63,363 nt of DNA. It comes from Brevundimonas sp. UBA4553 (GTDB lineage Bacteria; Pseudomonadota; Alphaproteobacteria; Caulobacterales; Caulobacteraceae). Under the pieces are notes generated by a model that saw nothing but the letters and a program-made list of their open reading frames with translations, searched no databases and was not told the DNA's origin. A program made the translations under genes and the position numbers. The DNA is taken from NCBI RefSeq assembly GCF_002387245.1, contig NZ_DGLD01000011.1, forward strand, positions 1-63,363. The letters run 5' to 3'. Shown piece after piece: positions 33,125 through 40,521 of this stretch (position 1 is the first letter of the stretch; each line of letters opens with the position of its first letter).

Positions 33125-33421
33125 CGCATTGTCCTTCAGCGGGGAGGCTGGAAGCGGAACCGTATCAGCGGAATCCGAGCCGCCTAGTCCCCATGGTCAA
33201 CGCTGAAACCCTTTGTGTGGTTGTCGCGACGCCGATGCGGGAGTCGACATTTGCCTGTGGATGCTCCATAAGCCGCGGCTTCCGGCGCAATTGAACCTGC
33301 GCCTCCTCCATCACGACCCCCGCTCGATCGGGACGAGGATGGCGAGGACCCTCTGCCGACGTGATCGTCGCCAGAGGTCGTTTCTCTATGGAGGTCAGGG
33401 TTCGCGCATGAAAGGTTTTGA
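33125..33421. other. Intergenic region between ppc and ffh
   Basis: The 297 bases should carry the divergent ppc and ffh promoters. I see no gene here and no SRP RNA signature. A hairpin near ffh (CCTCTG-C-CGACG, TGAT loop, CGTCG-C-CAGAGG) occupies 33351-33378, with GGAGGT downstream at 33390-33395. Confidence 0.5.
33351..33378 (+). promoter_or_regulatory. Hairpin in the ffh leader
   Basis: CCTCTG (33351-33356) pairs with CAGAGG (33373-33378), and CGACG (33358-33362) pairs with CGTCG (33367-33371) around loop TGAT, with one C-C mismatch. There is no T-run. A role in ffh expression is possible but unproven. Confidence 0.4.
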
Positions 33422-34972
33422 ATGTTCGAGGCTCTGAACGAGCGGCTGACAGGCGTATTCGACCGGATCACCGGCCGCGGCGCCCTGTCCGAAAAGGATG
33501 TCGAGGAAGCGCTGCGCGAAGTCCGCGTCGCCCTGCTCGAGGCCGACGTCGCCCTGCCGGTGGTCAAGGACTTCATCAGCCGCGCCAAGGAACAGGCGAC
33601 GGGCGAAGAGGTCATCCGTTCGGTCAAGCCGGCCGATCAGGTGGTCAAGATCGTCTATGACGGTCTGGTCGAGATGCTGGGCGGCGAAGAGCCGGTTCCG
33701 CTGAACACCAACGCCACGCCGCCCGCCGTGATCCTGATGGCCGGCCTGCAAGGCTCGGGCAAGACTACGACCTCAGCCAAGCTGGCGCTGCGCCTGACCA
33801 AGTTCGATCGCAAGAAGGTCATGATGGCCTCGCTGGACACGCGTCGTCCGGCGGCCATGGAGCAGCTGGCGACCCTGGGTCAGCAGATCGAGGTCGCGAC
33901 CCTGCCCATCGTGGCGGGCCAGTCGGCGGTCGAGATCGCCAAGCGCGCGCTGCAATCCGCCAAACTCCAGGGCTTCGACGTCCTGATCCTCGACACCGCC
34001 GGCCGCATCACGCTGGACGAGGCCCTGATGGCCGAGGTGGCCGAGGTCGCTCGCGTCGCCAACCCGGTCGAGACCCTGCTGGTCGCCGACAGCCTGACGG
34101 GTCAGGACGCGGTTCGCACCGCCGCGGCCTTCCACGAGCGCCTGCCGCTGACCGGCCTGGTGCTGACCCGCGCCGACGGCGACGGTCGCGGCGGCGCCAT
34201 GCTGTCGATGCGCGCCGTCACCGGCCTGCCGATCAAGTATCTGGGCGCTGGTGAAAAGGTCGACGCCCTCGACGTCTTCGACGCCCGCCGTGTAGCCGGC
34301 CGCATCCTGGGTCAGGGCGATATCGTCGCCCTGGTCGAAAAGGCTGCGGGCGAGCTGGACCAGGCCAAGGCCGAGAAGATGGCCCGCAAGCTGGCCAAGG
34401 GTCAGTTTGATCTGGACGATCTGGCCGCCCAGCTGCAGCAGATGAAGAAGATGGGCGGGCTTCAGGGCATCATGGGCATGCTGCCCGGCGTGGCCAAGCT
34501 GAAGGCCCAGATGGCCGACAGCAACGTCAACGATAAGATGATCGCCCGTCAGGAAGCCATCATCAGCTCCATGACCAAGGCCGAGCGCAAGAAGCCCGAC
34601 CTGCTCAACGCCAGCCGCAAGAAGCGCGTCGCCGCTGGCGCTGGCGTCGAGGTTCAGGACATCAACCGCCTGCTGAAACAGCACCGGCAGATGGCCGACA
34701 TGGTCAAGTCGCTGTCCAAGGGCGGCGGCAAGAACCTGCAGAAGATGGCCGCCATGATGGGCGGTCTTGGCGGAGGCGGCGGCGGAATGCCGGGTCTTCC
34801 CGGCATGGGCGGCGGTCCCGACATGGCTCGCCTGAAGGCCCTGGGCGGCGGCAAGATGGCCGAACCCAGCGCCGACGAAATGAAAGCCATTCAGGACCGG
34901 CTCGCCGGACTGGGCGGCGGACAACTTCCGGGAGGCCTTCCGGGCCTGCCGGGCTTCCCGAAAAAGAACTGA
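33422..34972 (+). CDS. ffh: Signal recognition particle protein Ffh (SRP54)
   Basis: Ffh binds signal sequences of nascent membrane proteins and, with SRP RNA and FtsY, delivers ribosomes to the translocon. The 516 residues contain the N domain (MFEALNERLTGVFDRITGRG), the GTPase with P-loop GLQGSGKTTTSAKLALRL (from residue 108), SLDTRRPAAMEQL, DTAGRITLDEAL and TRADGDGRGGAMLSM. A Met-rich M domain follows (LQQMKKMGGLQGIMGMLPGV) with a Gly/Met/Pro-rich tail longer than in E. coli. The start is the ATG at 33422. rpsP follows 27 bases after the stop, so the ffh-rpsP unit is conserved here, although trmD and rplS are missing downstream. Confidence 0.97.
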   Translation: MFEALNERLTGVFDRITGRGALSEKDVEEALREVRVALLEADVALPVVKDFISRAKEQATGEEVIRSVKPADQVVKIVYDGLVEMLGGEEPVPLNTNATPPAVILMAGLQGSGKTTTSAKLALRLTKFDRKKVMMASLDTRRPAAMEQLATLGQQIEVATLPIVAGQSAVEIAKRALQSAKLQGFDVLILDTAGRITLDEALMAEVAEVARVANPVETLLVADSLTGQDAVRTAAAFHERLPLTGLVLTRADGDGRGGAMLSMRAVTGLPIKYLGAGEKVDALDVFDARRVAGRILGQGDIVALVEKAAGELDQAKAEKMARKLAKGQFDLDDLAAQLQQMKKMGGLQGIMGMLPGVAKLKAQMADSNVNDKMIARQEAIISSMTKAERKKPDLLNASRKKRVAAGAGVEVQDINRLLKQHRQMADMVKSLSKGGGKNLQKMAAMMGGLGGGGGGMPGLPGMGGGPDMARLKALGGGKMAEPSADEMKAIQDRLAGLGGGQLPGGLPGLPGFPKKN

Positions 34973-34999
34973 TTTCGACTTTCTAGAAAGAGACTGAAA

Positions 35000-35551
35000 A
35001 TGCTGAAGATTCGTCTGGCCCGCGGCGGCGCCAAGAAGCGCCCCTATTACTACATCGTCGTGGCTGACTCGCACGCTCCGCGCGACGGCAAGTTCATCGA
35101 GCGCGTCGGCAGCTACAACCCGATGCTGCCCAAAGATAGCGCCACGCCGCGCGTCGTCCTGAAGGCCGACCGCATCTCGGAATGGCTGGCCAAGGGCGCC
35201 CAGCCGACCGACCGCGTCGCGCGCTTCATCAGCCAGTCGCAAGACGAAGTCCTGGTCGGCAAGGTGACCTGGACCCAGTCGAACAACCCGAACAAGGGCG
35301 CCCCGGGCAAGAAGGCCCAGGAACGCGCCGCCGAGCGCGCCCAGCGCGAGGCTGACCGTCTGGAAGCTGAAGCCGCCGCCAAGGTCGAGGCTGCTGAAGC
35401 CGCCGCCCGCGCCAAGGAAGAAGCCGCTGCCGCTGCCGAAGCCGCCAAGAACGCCCCGGCTGCTGAAGAAGCTCCGGCTGAAGCTGCTGCTGAGGAAGCC
35501 GCCGCTGAAGCACCGGCTGCTGAAGCGACCGAAGACAAGGCTGAAGGCTAA
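35000..35551 (+). CDS. rpsP: 30S ribosomal protein S16 with long C-terminal extension
   Basis: S16 is a small ribosomal protein needed for 30S assembly. Residues 1 to about 80 are standard S16: MLKIRLARGGAKKRPYYYIV, VADSHAPRDGKFIERVGSYN, the segment LKADRISEWLAKGAQPTDRV. In bacteria the protein is usually 80-100 residues; here 183 residues are encoded because a tail of about 85 residues follows, basic at first (KGAPGKKAQERAAERAQREA) and then Ala/Glu-rich with many EAAA-type repeats. It is probably helical or disordered. Alphaproteobacterial S16 proteins often have shorter Ala/Lys-rich tails, so this one is long but not unique. A strong terminator separates the gene from rimM. Confidence 0.96.
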   Translation: MLKIRLARGGAKKRPYYYIVVADSHAPRDGKFIERVGSYNPMLPKDSATPRVVLKADRISEWLAKGAQPTDRVARFISQSQDEVLVGKVTWTQSNNPNKGAPGKKAQERAAERAQREADRLEAEAAAKVEAAEAAARAKEEAAAAAEAAKNAPAAEEAPAEAAAEEAAAEAPAAEATEDKAEG

Positions 35552-35591
35552 GGCCTTTGGTTTCCCGGTTCCGGCCGGGATGCGGAAATGG

Positions 35592-35622
35592 AAAGCAGCG
35601 CCCGATCCCGGGCGCTGCTTTT
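35592..35622 (+). terminator. Intrinsic terminator after rpsP
   Basis: AAAGCAGCGCCCG (35592-35604) and CGGGCGCTGCTTT (35609-35621) form a perfect 13-bp stem with a 4-base loop, and TC follows the T-run. Located between rpsP and rimM. Confidence 0.88.
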
Positions 35623-35662
35623 CTGCTATCTGGCGCGTGGAAATGCGAAACGGAGCCTGTCG

Positions 35663-36190
35663 ATGAGCGACGAAAACAAGATGATCCTCGTCGCCCAGAT
35701 CGGCGGCGCTTTCGGCGTGAAGGGCGAGGTGCGCATCACCGCCTTCACCGCCGATCCCATGGCCCTGATGGCCTATCAGCCCCTGCTGAAGGCCGACGGA
35801 ACGCCGGCCCTGACATTGCTCTCGGCGCGACCGGACAAGGCGGGCGTGGTGGCCAGGGTCAAGGAGATCGCCACCAAGGAACAGGCTGACGCCATGCGCG
35901 GCCAGAAGCTGTTCGTGCCGCGCGACCGTCTGCCCGAACCGGAAGAAGACGAGTTCTACCTGACCGATCTGGTGGGACTTGAAGCCCGCGATCTGGACGA
36001 CGTGGCGGTCGGCACGATCAAGTCTGTGCAGAATTTCGGCGCTTCGGACATGCTGGAGATCGCCCCGAAGGAGGGCGGTCCGACCTGGTATCTGCCCTTC
36101 ACCCGCGAGGCGGCGCCGGACCTGCGCATCGCCGACGGCTGGCTGCGCATCGTGCGTCCGACCGAGGTGGACGAGCGCGACGAGGCCTGA
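35663..36190 (+). CDS. rimM: Ribosome maturation factor RimM
   Basis: RimM assists assembly of the 30S head and binds S19. The 175-residue protein (ATG at 35663, MSDENKMILVAQIGGAFGVK) has the N-terminal beta-barrel domain with GEVRITAFTADPMALMAYQP and the PRC-barrel domain at about 95-165 (EEDEFYLTDLVGLEARDLDD, VGTIKSVQNFGASDMLEIAP, YLPFTREAAPDLRIADGWLR). An earlier in-frame start would overlap the rpsP terminator, so this one is preferred. The gene is usually followed by trmD and rplS; here a glutathione S-transferase gene follows. Confidence 0.95.
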   Translation: MSDENKMILVAQIGGAFGVKGEVRITAFTADPMALMAYQPLLKADGTPALTLLSARPDKAGVVARVKEIATKEQADAMRGQKLFVPRDRLPEPEEDEFYLTDLVGLEARDLDDVAVGTIKSVQNFGASDMLEIAPKEGGPTWYLPFTREAAPDLRIADGWLRIVRPTEVDERDEA

Positions 36191-36271
36191 TCGACCGCCA
36201 CCGCGCCGGTGGCTATTGCGACGCGCGGTCGGGCTTCCAACATGGAAGACTCAACCCGCCCGGAGCGCCCC

Positions 36272-36991
36272 ATGGCCGACCTGTCCGCATTCCCGATCAC
36301 CCGCCAGTATCCAGCCCAACATCCGGACCGGCTGCAGCTCTATTCCTTGCCGACCCCGAACGGGGTCAAGGTCTCGATCCTGCTGGAAGAGCTGGGTCTG
36401 AGCTATGAGCCGCATCTGGTCGACATCACAAAGAACGAGACCTGGACGCCCGACTATCTGTCGCTGAACCCCAACGGCAAGATCCCTGCCATCATTGATC
36501 CGGACGGCCCGGCCGGGAAGCCCCTGGCCCTGTTCGAATCCGGGGCCATCCTGGTCTATCTGGCGGAGAAGACCGGGCGCTTCCTGCCCGCTGATGCGGC
36601 GGCGCGTTACGAGGCCCTGCAATGGGTCTTCTTCCAGATGGCGGCGATCGGCCCGATGTTCGGGCAGGTCGGCTTCTTCCACAAGTTCGCCGGGCGTGAG
36701 TATGAGGACAAGCGTCCGCGGGACCGCTATGTCGCGGAATCGCGTCGTCTGCTGGGGGTTCTGGAAGGGCGTTTGGCCAATGAGAGTGGAGCGCCGCGCG
36801 ACTGGATCATGGGCGACGACTACACCATCGCCGACATCGCCAGCCTGGGCTGGGTGCGCAATCTGATCGGCTTCTATGAGGCGGGCGATCTGGTCGGGTT
36901 CGCCGACTTCCCGCACCTGGCGGCATGGCTGGAGCGGGGTCTGGCCCGTCCGGCGGTGCAGCGGGGGCTGAACATCCCGGCGCGGCCGTAA
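36272..36991 (+). CDS. Glutathione S-transferase family protein (YghU-like)
   Basis: The 239-residue protein has a thioredoxin-like N-terminal domain (YSLPTPNGVKVSILLEELGL, YLSLNPNGKIPAIIDPDGPA, ALFESGAILVYLAEKTGRFL) and an all-helical C-terminal domain (YEALQWVFFQMAAIGPMFGQ, WIMGDDYTIADIASLGWVRN). The TPNGVKVSI pattern is typical of Nu-class enzymes such as YghU and YfcG, which reduce disulfides or organic peroxides with glutathione. The ATG at 36272 is preceded by GGAG; an ATG 30 bases earlier is possible. It directly follows rimM, with the gap free of strong regulatory signals, so it may be co-transcribed. Confidence 0.9.
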   Translation: MADLSAFPITRQYPAQHPDRLQLYSLPTPNGVKVSILLEELGLSYEPHLVDITKNETWTPDYLSLNPNGKIPAIIDPDGPAGKPLALFESGAILVYLAEKTGRFLPADAAARYEALQWVFFQMAAIGPMFGQVGFFHKFAGREYEDKRPRDRYVAESRRLLGVLEGRLANESGAPRDWIMGDDYTIADIASLGWVRNLIGFYEAGDLVGFADFPHLAAWLERGLARPAVQRGLNIPARP

Positions 36992-37000
36992 GACGAGACA

Positions 37001-37031
37001 GCGGGGGCGGGCGAAGGCGCCGCGCCCCCGC
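37001..37031. terminator. GC-rich hairpin between GST and YegP-like genes
   Basis: GCGGGGGCG (37001-37009) and CGCCCCCGC (37023-37031) form a 9-bp stem between two convergent genes. No T-run is present on either side, so termination efficiency is uncertain. Confidence 0.45.
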
Positions 37032-37036
37032 AGAAC

Positions 37037-37210
37037 TCAGACTTCTTCGGTCGGGGCGTCGCCGACATGCTTCTTGATCGACTCGATCGCGCGCTTGGCG
37101 CCCGACTTGTCGGAATAGCCCTCGGTCGAGAAGATGATCTCGGAATTGTACTTGAACCGGACGCGGAACTCGCCGGCCTTGTCCTGATAGACTTCGAACT
37201 TGTGCGCCAT
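37037..37210 (-). CDS. YegP-like small protein (DUF1508)
   Basis: This short gene encodes 57 residues, starting MAHKFEVYQDKAGEFRVRFK at 37210. It then reads YNSEIIFSTEGYSDKSGAKR, AIESIKKHVGDAPTEEV, with stop TGA at 37037-37039. The FEVYQDKAGEFRVRFK and GYSDKSGAKRAIESIKK patterns are those of the DUF1508/YegP family, which often has the motif repeated twice; here it is a single-repeat form. Function is unknown, though members are widespread small cytosolic proteins. It is convergent with the GST gene, with a GC-rich hairpin between, and divergent from the broken KTSC gene. It is too short for most size cut-offs but has a good family fit. Confidence 0.85.
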   Translation of the reverse strand: MAHKFEVYQDKAGEFRVRFKYNSEIIFSTEGYSDKSGAKRAIESIKKHVGDAPTEEV

Positions 37211-37337
37211 GGTCGCCTCGCTGTTCAGGCCGGGGAGCGGCCTATGGTCAAGCTGCCACAGGCAGGCTGGCGGTCAATCGTGATCAGAACACAGGCGTGT
37301 GAACGGAGCCGCTGGCACGCCGGCTCGTTACGGCTTC

Positions 37338-37570
37338 ATGTCCTCCACCGTCATCCGCCTCTACAGCTATGACGAGACCGCGCGCAGGCTAAGGTAAGTT
37401 TCGTGTCCGGCGCGGTCTATGACTACGACGACGTGCCGCTCGAACTGGTCGAAGAACTGGCTGAGGCCGAGTCCAAGGGGCGGTTCTTCGGGGCTCATAT
37501 CCGGGACCACTTCCGCTATCGCAGGGTGATCAGCGCGGCCGGATCCAGCGGCGCGCGGCCAGGGCCGTAA
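37338..37570 (+). pseudogene. KTSC-domain protein broken by a 1-base deletion
   Basis: An ATG at 37338 opens MSSTVIRLYSYDETARRLR and meets a TAA at 37395-37397. Reading on from 37391 in the next frame gives KVSFVSGAVYDYDDVPLELV, then EELAEAESKGRFFGAHIRDH and FRYRRV, which continues the same KTSC domain without a break. A single base appears to be missing at the CTN leucine codon (37389-37390). The normal family protein is about 60-70 residues. The second frame ends at 37568-37570 and overlaps the 3' end of convergent benE by about 40 bases. No slippery heptamer is present, so a real deletion or a sequencing error is more likely than programmed frameshifting. Confidence 0.7.
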
Positions 37571-38699
37571 AGCCTGCCGCAAGGCCCCAGAAAGCGGAGC
37601 CGACCCCGAACAAGGCGACGCCCGAAGCCGTGGCGGCGAAGGTCAGCACCGCCGCCTCGCGGTCCTCGGTCACGCTCATCATGCTGGTCAACGAACCGGT
37701 GAGAGGCGCGATGAGGGCTAGGCCGGTGATTACCGCTAGCGCGCCGGTCGGCATGGCGATGAAGAGCCCGGCCAGCGGCGCAGCGAACAGGGCGACCACC
37801 AGGTAGATCAGGCCGTAGATAACGCCGACGGTCCAGCGCTGGTCCTGATCGGGATGAGCCTCGGGACCAGTGCATATGGCGGCGGTGATGGCGGCGAGAT
37901 TGACCCCGTGGGCGCCGAAGGGGGCCAGAAGCGTGCTGGTCAGACCGCCCCAGAAGATCAGCTTGCCGGCGGGCGGGGCGTAATCCGCCGCCCTCAGCAC
38001 CACCAGGCCCGGCAGGTTCTGCGAGGCCAGGGTCACCAGATAGAGCGGCAGGGCCAGGCTGATCGCGGCCTTCCAGTCAAAGGCGGGTATCACCGGCGAC
38101 AGTTCGCCGAACAGGCCGGTTCCGGCGGGCAGGCCGACCTGACCGCGCAGGGCCAGAACGGCGAAGGCCGCGACCAGAACCGCGGGCAGGGCCCAAGCGG
38201 GGGCGACCCGGCGCATGATCAGGAAGACGGCCAGCAGGCCCGCCGCCAGCGCCATGTCTGTCGGGAAGACGAGGAACAGCTTCAGACAGAAGGGCAGCAG
38301 GACGCCCGCCAGCATGGCCGAGGCGATGGCGGCGGGGATGCGCTCGGCCAGCCGCCCCAGCGCCGGGATCAGCCCGGTTAGCACCATCAGCAGCCCGGCG
38401 ATGACGAAGGCGCCGACGGCGGTTGACCAGCCGAGGCCCAACGTCGAGGCCGCCAGCAGGGCTGCGCCCGGCGTGGACCAGGCCAGGACGACCGGCATCT
38501 TCAGCCGCCAGCTCAGCACCGCGCCAGGCAGGCCGATGCCGAGGCAGAGCGCCGTGACCATGGAGATGATCTGGGCGGGCGAGGCCCCCAGCGTCTGCCC
38601 CGCCTGCACGACCAGGGCCACTGTGCCGCCGAAACCGATGACGGTCGCCACGGCGGCGGCGGAGAAGCTGGCGAGGGGCGGCAGGCGCAAGGAACTCAT
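37530..38699 (-). CDS. benE: BenE-family benzoate/proton symporter
   Basis: The 389-residue protein has about 11-12 hydrophobic helices and matches BenE transporters. Typical segments are FSAAAVATVIGFGGTVALVV, SWRLKMPVVLAWSTPGAALL, VLSWRLKMPV, LPLYLVTLASQNLPGLVVLR, and GGLTSTLLAPFGAHGVNLAA, which contains the conserved region that binds substrate in the nucleobase-ascorbate transporter fold. The name comes from benzoate uptake in Acinetobacter, but no benzoate-degradation genes are seen nearby, so the true substrate is uncertain. Its end overlaps the broken KTSC gene on the other strand, and a VOC-family gene is divergent. Confidence 0.88.
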   Translation of the reverse strand: MSSLRLPPLASFSAAAVATVIGFGGTVALVVQAGQTLGASPAQIISMVTALCLGIGLPGAVLSWRLKMPVVLAWSTPGAALLAASTLGLGWSTAVGAFVIAGLLMVLTGLIPALGRLAERIPAAIASAMLAGVLLPFCLKLFLVFPTDMALAAGLLAVFLIMRRVAPAWALPAVLVAAFAVLALRGQVGLPAGTGLFGELSPVIPAFDWKAAISLALPLYLVTLASQNLPGLVVLRAADYAPPAGKLIFWGGLTSTLLAPFGAHGVNLAAITAAICTGPEAHPDQDQRWTVGVIYGLIYLVVALFAAPLAGLFIAMPTGALAVITGLALIAPLTGSLTSMMSVTEDREAAVLTFAATASGVALFGVGSAFWGLAAGFTALAARRWIRPR

Positions 38700-38771
38700 G
38701 GCTGGACGTTAAGCGGAGCGTCCGCGTATCGCAAAGAAGGAACCGGCTGCGCGTGTTTCCGTTTGCCGGTC

Positions 38772-39176
38772 ATGCTGGATCACACTGGAATCGTCGTCTC
38801 GGATCTGAAGGTTGCTCGCCGCTTTTATGATGCTGTGGCGGGCGCTCTGAAATTGCAGACGAAGAGCAACTCGCCGGAGTCGTTCCTGTTCGGCCACAGC
38901 GCCGGGCAGCCGATCCCCTATCTGTGGATTGGAACCCTGCGGCCTTCCTATTGGGTGGAAGGATCGCGCGCCGGGTTGAATCAGATGCACGTCGCCTTCG
39001 TCGCCGAGGACAAGGCGATGGTGGACGGCTTCTATCAGGCGGCGCTGGCGGCCGGCGGCCGCGACAACGGCGCGCCCGGCCCCCGTGAAGGGGCCGGGGA
39101 CTACTACGGGGCTTTCGTGCTGGACCCGGACGGCAACAATATCGAAGCCTGCTGCCGGGGCTCAGCGGCCGGTTGA
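38772..39176 (+). CDS. VOC-family protein (glyoxalase/dioxygenase fold)
   Basis: The 134-residue protein starts MLDHTGIVVSDLKVARRFYD at the ATG at 38772. The H in LDHTGIVV, the segment QMHVAFVAEDKAMVDGFYQA, and FVLDPDGNNIEACC, which includes the conserved Glu, form the usual vicinal-oxygen-chelate metal-site pattern: two paired beta-alpha-beta-beta-beta modules. Members include glyoxalase I, bleomycin-resistance proteins and ring-cleavage dioxygenases; at this size and without close relatives I cannot assign a substrate. It is divergent from benE and ends a few bases before the convergent fabI gene. Confidence 0.85.
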   Translation: MLDHTGIVVSDLKVARRFYDAVAGALKLQTKSNSPESFLFGHSAGQPIPYLWIGTLRPSYWVEGSRAGLNQMHVAFVAEDKAMVDGFYQAALAAGGRDNGAPGPREGAGDYYGAFVLDPDGNNIEACCRGSAAG

Positions 39177-39180
39177 AGAC

Positions 39181-40002
39181 TTAGCCTTCGACGTCGTCCG
39201 GCAGGCCGACGGCGTGGAAGCCGGCGTCGACGTGGACGACTTCACCCGTGGTCGAGCGGCCGAGGTCCGAGCACAGCCACAGGGCGGCGCCGGCGACGCC
39301 TTCCATCGAGGTCTCTTCCTTGATCAGCGAGAACTGCGCCGACTTGGAGTGCAGGCCGCGTCCGCCCGAGATGCCGGCCAGCGACAGGGTGCGCATGGCG
39401 CCCGCCGAGATGGCGTTGACGCGGATGTTCTTCGGACCCAGGTCGCGGGCGATATAGCGGGTCGCGGCTTCCAGGGCGGCCTTGGCCACGCCCATGGTGT
39501 TGTAGTTGGGGATGACCCGTTCCGAACCCAGGTAGGTCAGGGTGATCATCGATCCGCCGTTGGGCATCAGCCTGGCCGAACGCTTGGCCACATCGACGAA
39601 GCTGAACGCCGAGATGTTCATGGCCAGCAGGAAGCTGTCGCGGGTGGTGTTGTCGACGAAGGAGCCCTTCAGCTCGTCCTTGTTGGCGAAGGCCACCGAG
39701 TGGACGACGAAGTCGATCGTGCCGAACTCCTTTTCCAGCTCCTCGAAAGCCTTGTCCATCGAGGCGTCGTCGGTGACGTCGGCCTGGATCAGCAGCTTGG
39801 CGCCGACGCTTTCGGCCAGGGGGCGCACGCGACGCTCAAGCCCCTCGCCGAGGTAGGTGAAGGCCAGCTCGGCGCCCTGGGCGGCCAGCTGCGAGGCGAT
39901 GCCCCAGGCGATGGAACTGGAGTTGGCCACTCCCATGATCAGGCCCTTCTTGCCCTTCATCAGGTCGCCGGTGGGCATATCCCAGCCTTCGCTCGTCGCC
40001 AT
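39181..40002 (-). CDS. fabI: Enoyl-[acyl-carrier-protein] reductase (NADH)
   Basis: FabI reduces trans-2-enoyl-ACP in the last step of each fatty-acid elongation cycle. The 273 residues carry the FabI-type Rossmann pattern KKGLIMGVANSSSIAWGIAS, the segment FAFTYLGE-like LAFTYLGEGLERRVRPLAES, SVAFANKDELKGSFVDNTTR, and the catalytic Tyr-x6-Lys in NYNTMGVAKAALEAATRYIA. It also has RVNAISAGAMRTLSLAGISG. FabI is the target of triclosan and isoniazid-type inhibitors. The ATG at 40002 (MATSEGWDMPTGDL) gives a short N-terminal extension relative to E. coli FabI; the internal Met at residue 15 is an alternative. It is divergent from the DUF2794 gene. Confidence 0.94.
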   Translation of the reverse strand: MATSEGWDMPTGDLMKGKKGLIMGVANSSSIAWGIASQLAAQGAELAFTYLGEGLERRVRPLAESVGAKLLIQADVTDDASMDKAFEELEKEFGTIDFVVHSVAFANKDELKGSFVDNTTRDSFLLAMNISAFSFVDVAKRSARLMPNGGSMITLTYLGSERVIPNYNTMGVAKAALEAATRYIARDLGPKNIRVNAISAGAMRTLSLAGISGGRGLHSKSAQFSLIKEETSMEGVAGAALWLCSDLGRSTTGEVVHVDAGFHAVGLPDDVEG

Positions 40003-40110
40003 GGGTCGTCTCCGTATCTGAACTTGATCCGCCTTTTGGACGCGTGGCGGGCAGGTGACAAGTCGCGGCGCCGCTGGCGTTCGGCGCGGGCCGCCTTAAG
40101 TTGAAGGACG

Positions 40111-40449
40111 ATGAGTCTTGATCCGCACAGTTCAGACGCCCCGCAAGCCGGTCCGGTCTTCTTTGATCGGCAGGAGTTGGGGCTGGTGTTGCGGGTCTAT
40201 GGCCGCATGGTCGCCGCTGGCGAATGGCGCGACTACGCCATGATCGGCCACAAGGAGGTGGCGGAGTTCGCCATCTTCCGCCGCTCGGGCGACGCGCCGC
40301 TTTACCGGATCGAAAAGCGTCCGGCGCTGCGGTTGAAGCAGGGTCAGTGGGCCGTGATCGGCGAGGGCGGCCACGTGCTGAAGCGTGGGCGAGACCTGGC
40401 CCAGGTGCTGCGGGTGTTCGACAGCCGCAAGTTCAGCGTGGTGGAATAG
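40111..40449 (+). CDS. DUF2794 domain-containing protein
   Basis: This 112-residue protein (MSLDPHSSDAPQAGPVFFDR) matches DUF2794, a family largely limited to alphaproteobacteria. Its core reads FFDRQELGLVLRVYGRMVAA, WRDYAMIGHKEVAEFAIFRR, and PLYRIEKRPALRLKQGQWAV, ending in a Lys/Arg segment VLRVFDSRKFSVVE. There is no signal peptide or membrane helix, so the product is cytosolic. Function is unknown. It lies divergent from fabI and ends at a strong, symmetric terminator. Confidence 0.85.
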   Translation: MSLDPHSSDAPQAGPVFFDRQELGLVLRVYGRMVAAGEWRDYAMIGHKEVAEFAIFRRSGDAPLYRIEKRPALRLKQGQWAVIGEGGHVLKRGRDLAQVLRVFDSRKFSVVE

Positions 40450-40450
40450 A

Positions 40451-40480
40451 GAAAGCCCCGACGTTTCCGCCGGGGCTTTC
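40451..40480. terminator. Bidirectional terminator between DUF2794 and Bax-inhibitor-like genes
   Basis: GAAAGCCCCG (40451-40460) and CGGGGCTTTC (40471-40480) form a perfect 10-bp stem. GATCTTTT follows on the plus strand. It serves two convergent genes. Confidence 0.8.
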
Positions 40481-40488
40481 GATCTTTT

Positions 40489-40521
40489 GGGCCTATCGCG
40501 CTTGCGCGCTACCTGAGGCCT
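40489..40521. repeat. REP-like hairpin, copy 2
   Basis: GGGCCT (40489-40494) and AGGCCT (40516-40521) flank an inner stem GCGC-TT-GCGC and the conserved CTACCTGAGG. Compared with the copy at 29278, the inner stem changes on both sides and stays paired. The last bases overlap the stop codon of the Bax-inhibitor-like gene. Confidence 0.55.

Noticed and set aside
33125..33421. SRP RNA gene beside ffh
   Set aside because: No conserved GGAA tetraloop/asymmetric-loop pattern of 4.5S RNA is present; only a short hairpin is seen.
36209..36271. Earlier start for the GST gene
   Set aside because: The extension has no homology to the GST fold, and the ATG at 36272 has GGAG upstream at good spacing.
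37388..37398. Programmed frameshift in the KTSC gene
   Set aside because: There is no X-XXY-YYZ slippery site, and the product family is a simple small domain; a deletion or read error is simpler.
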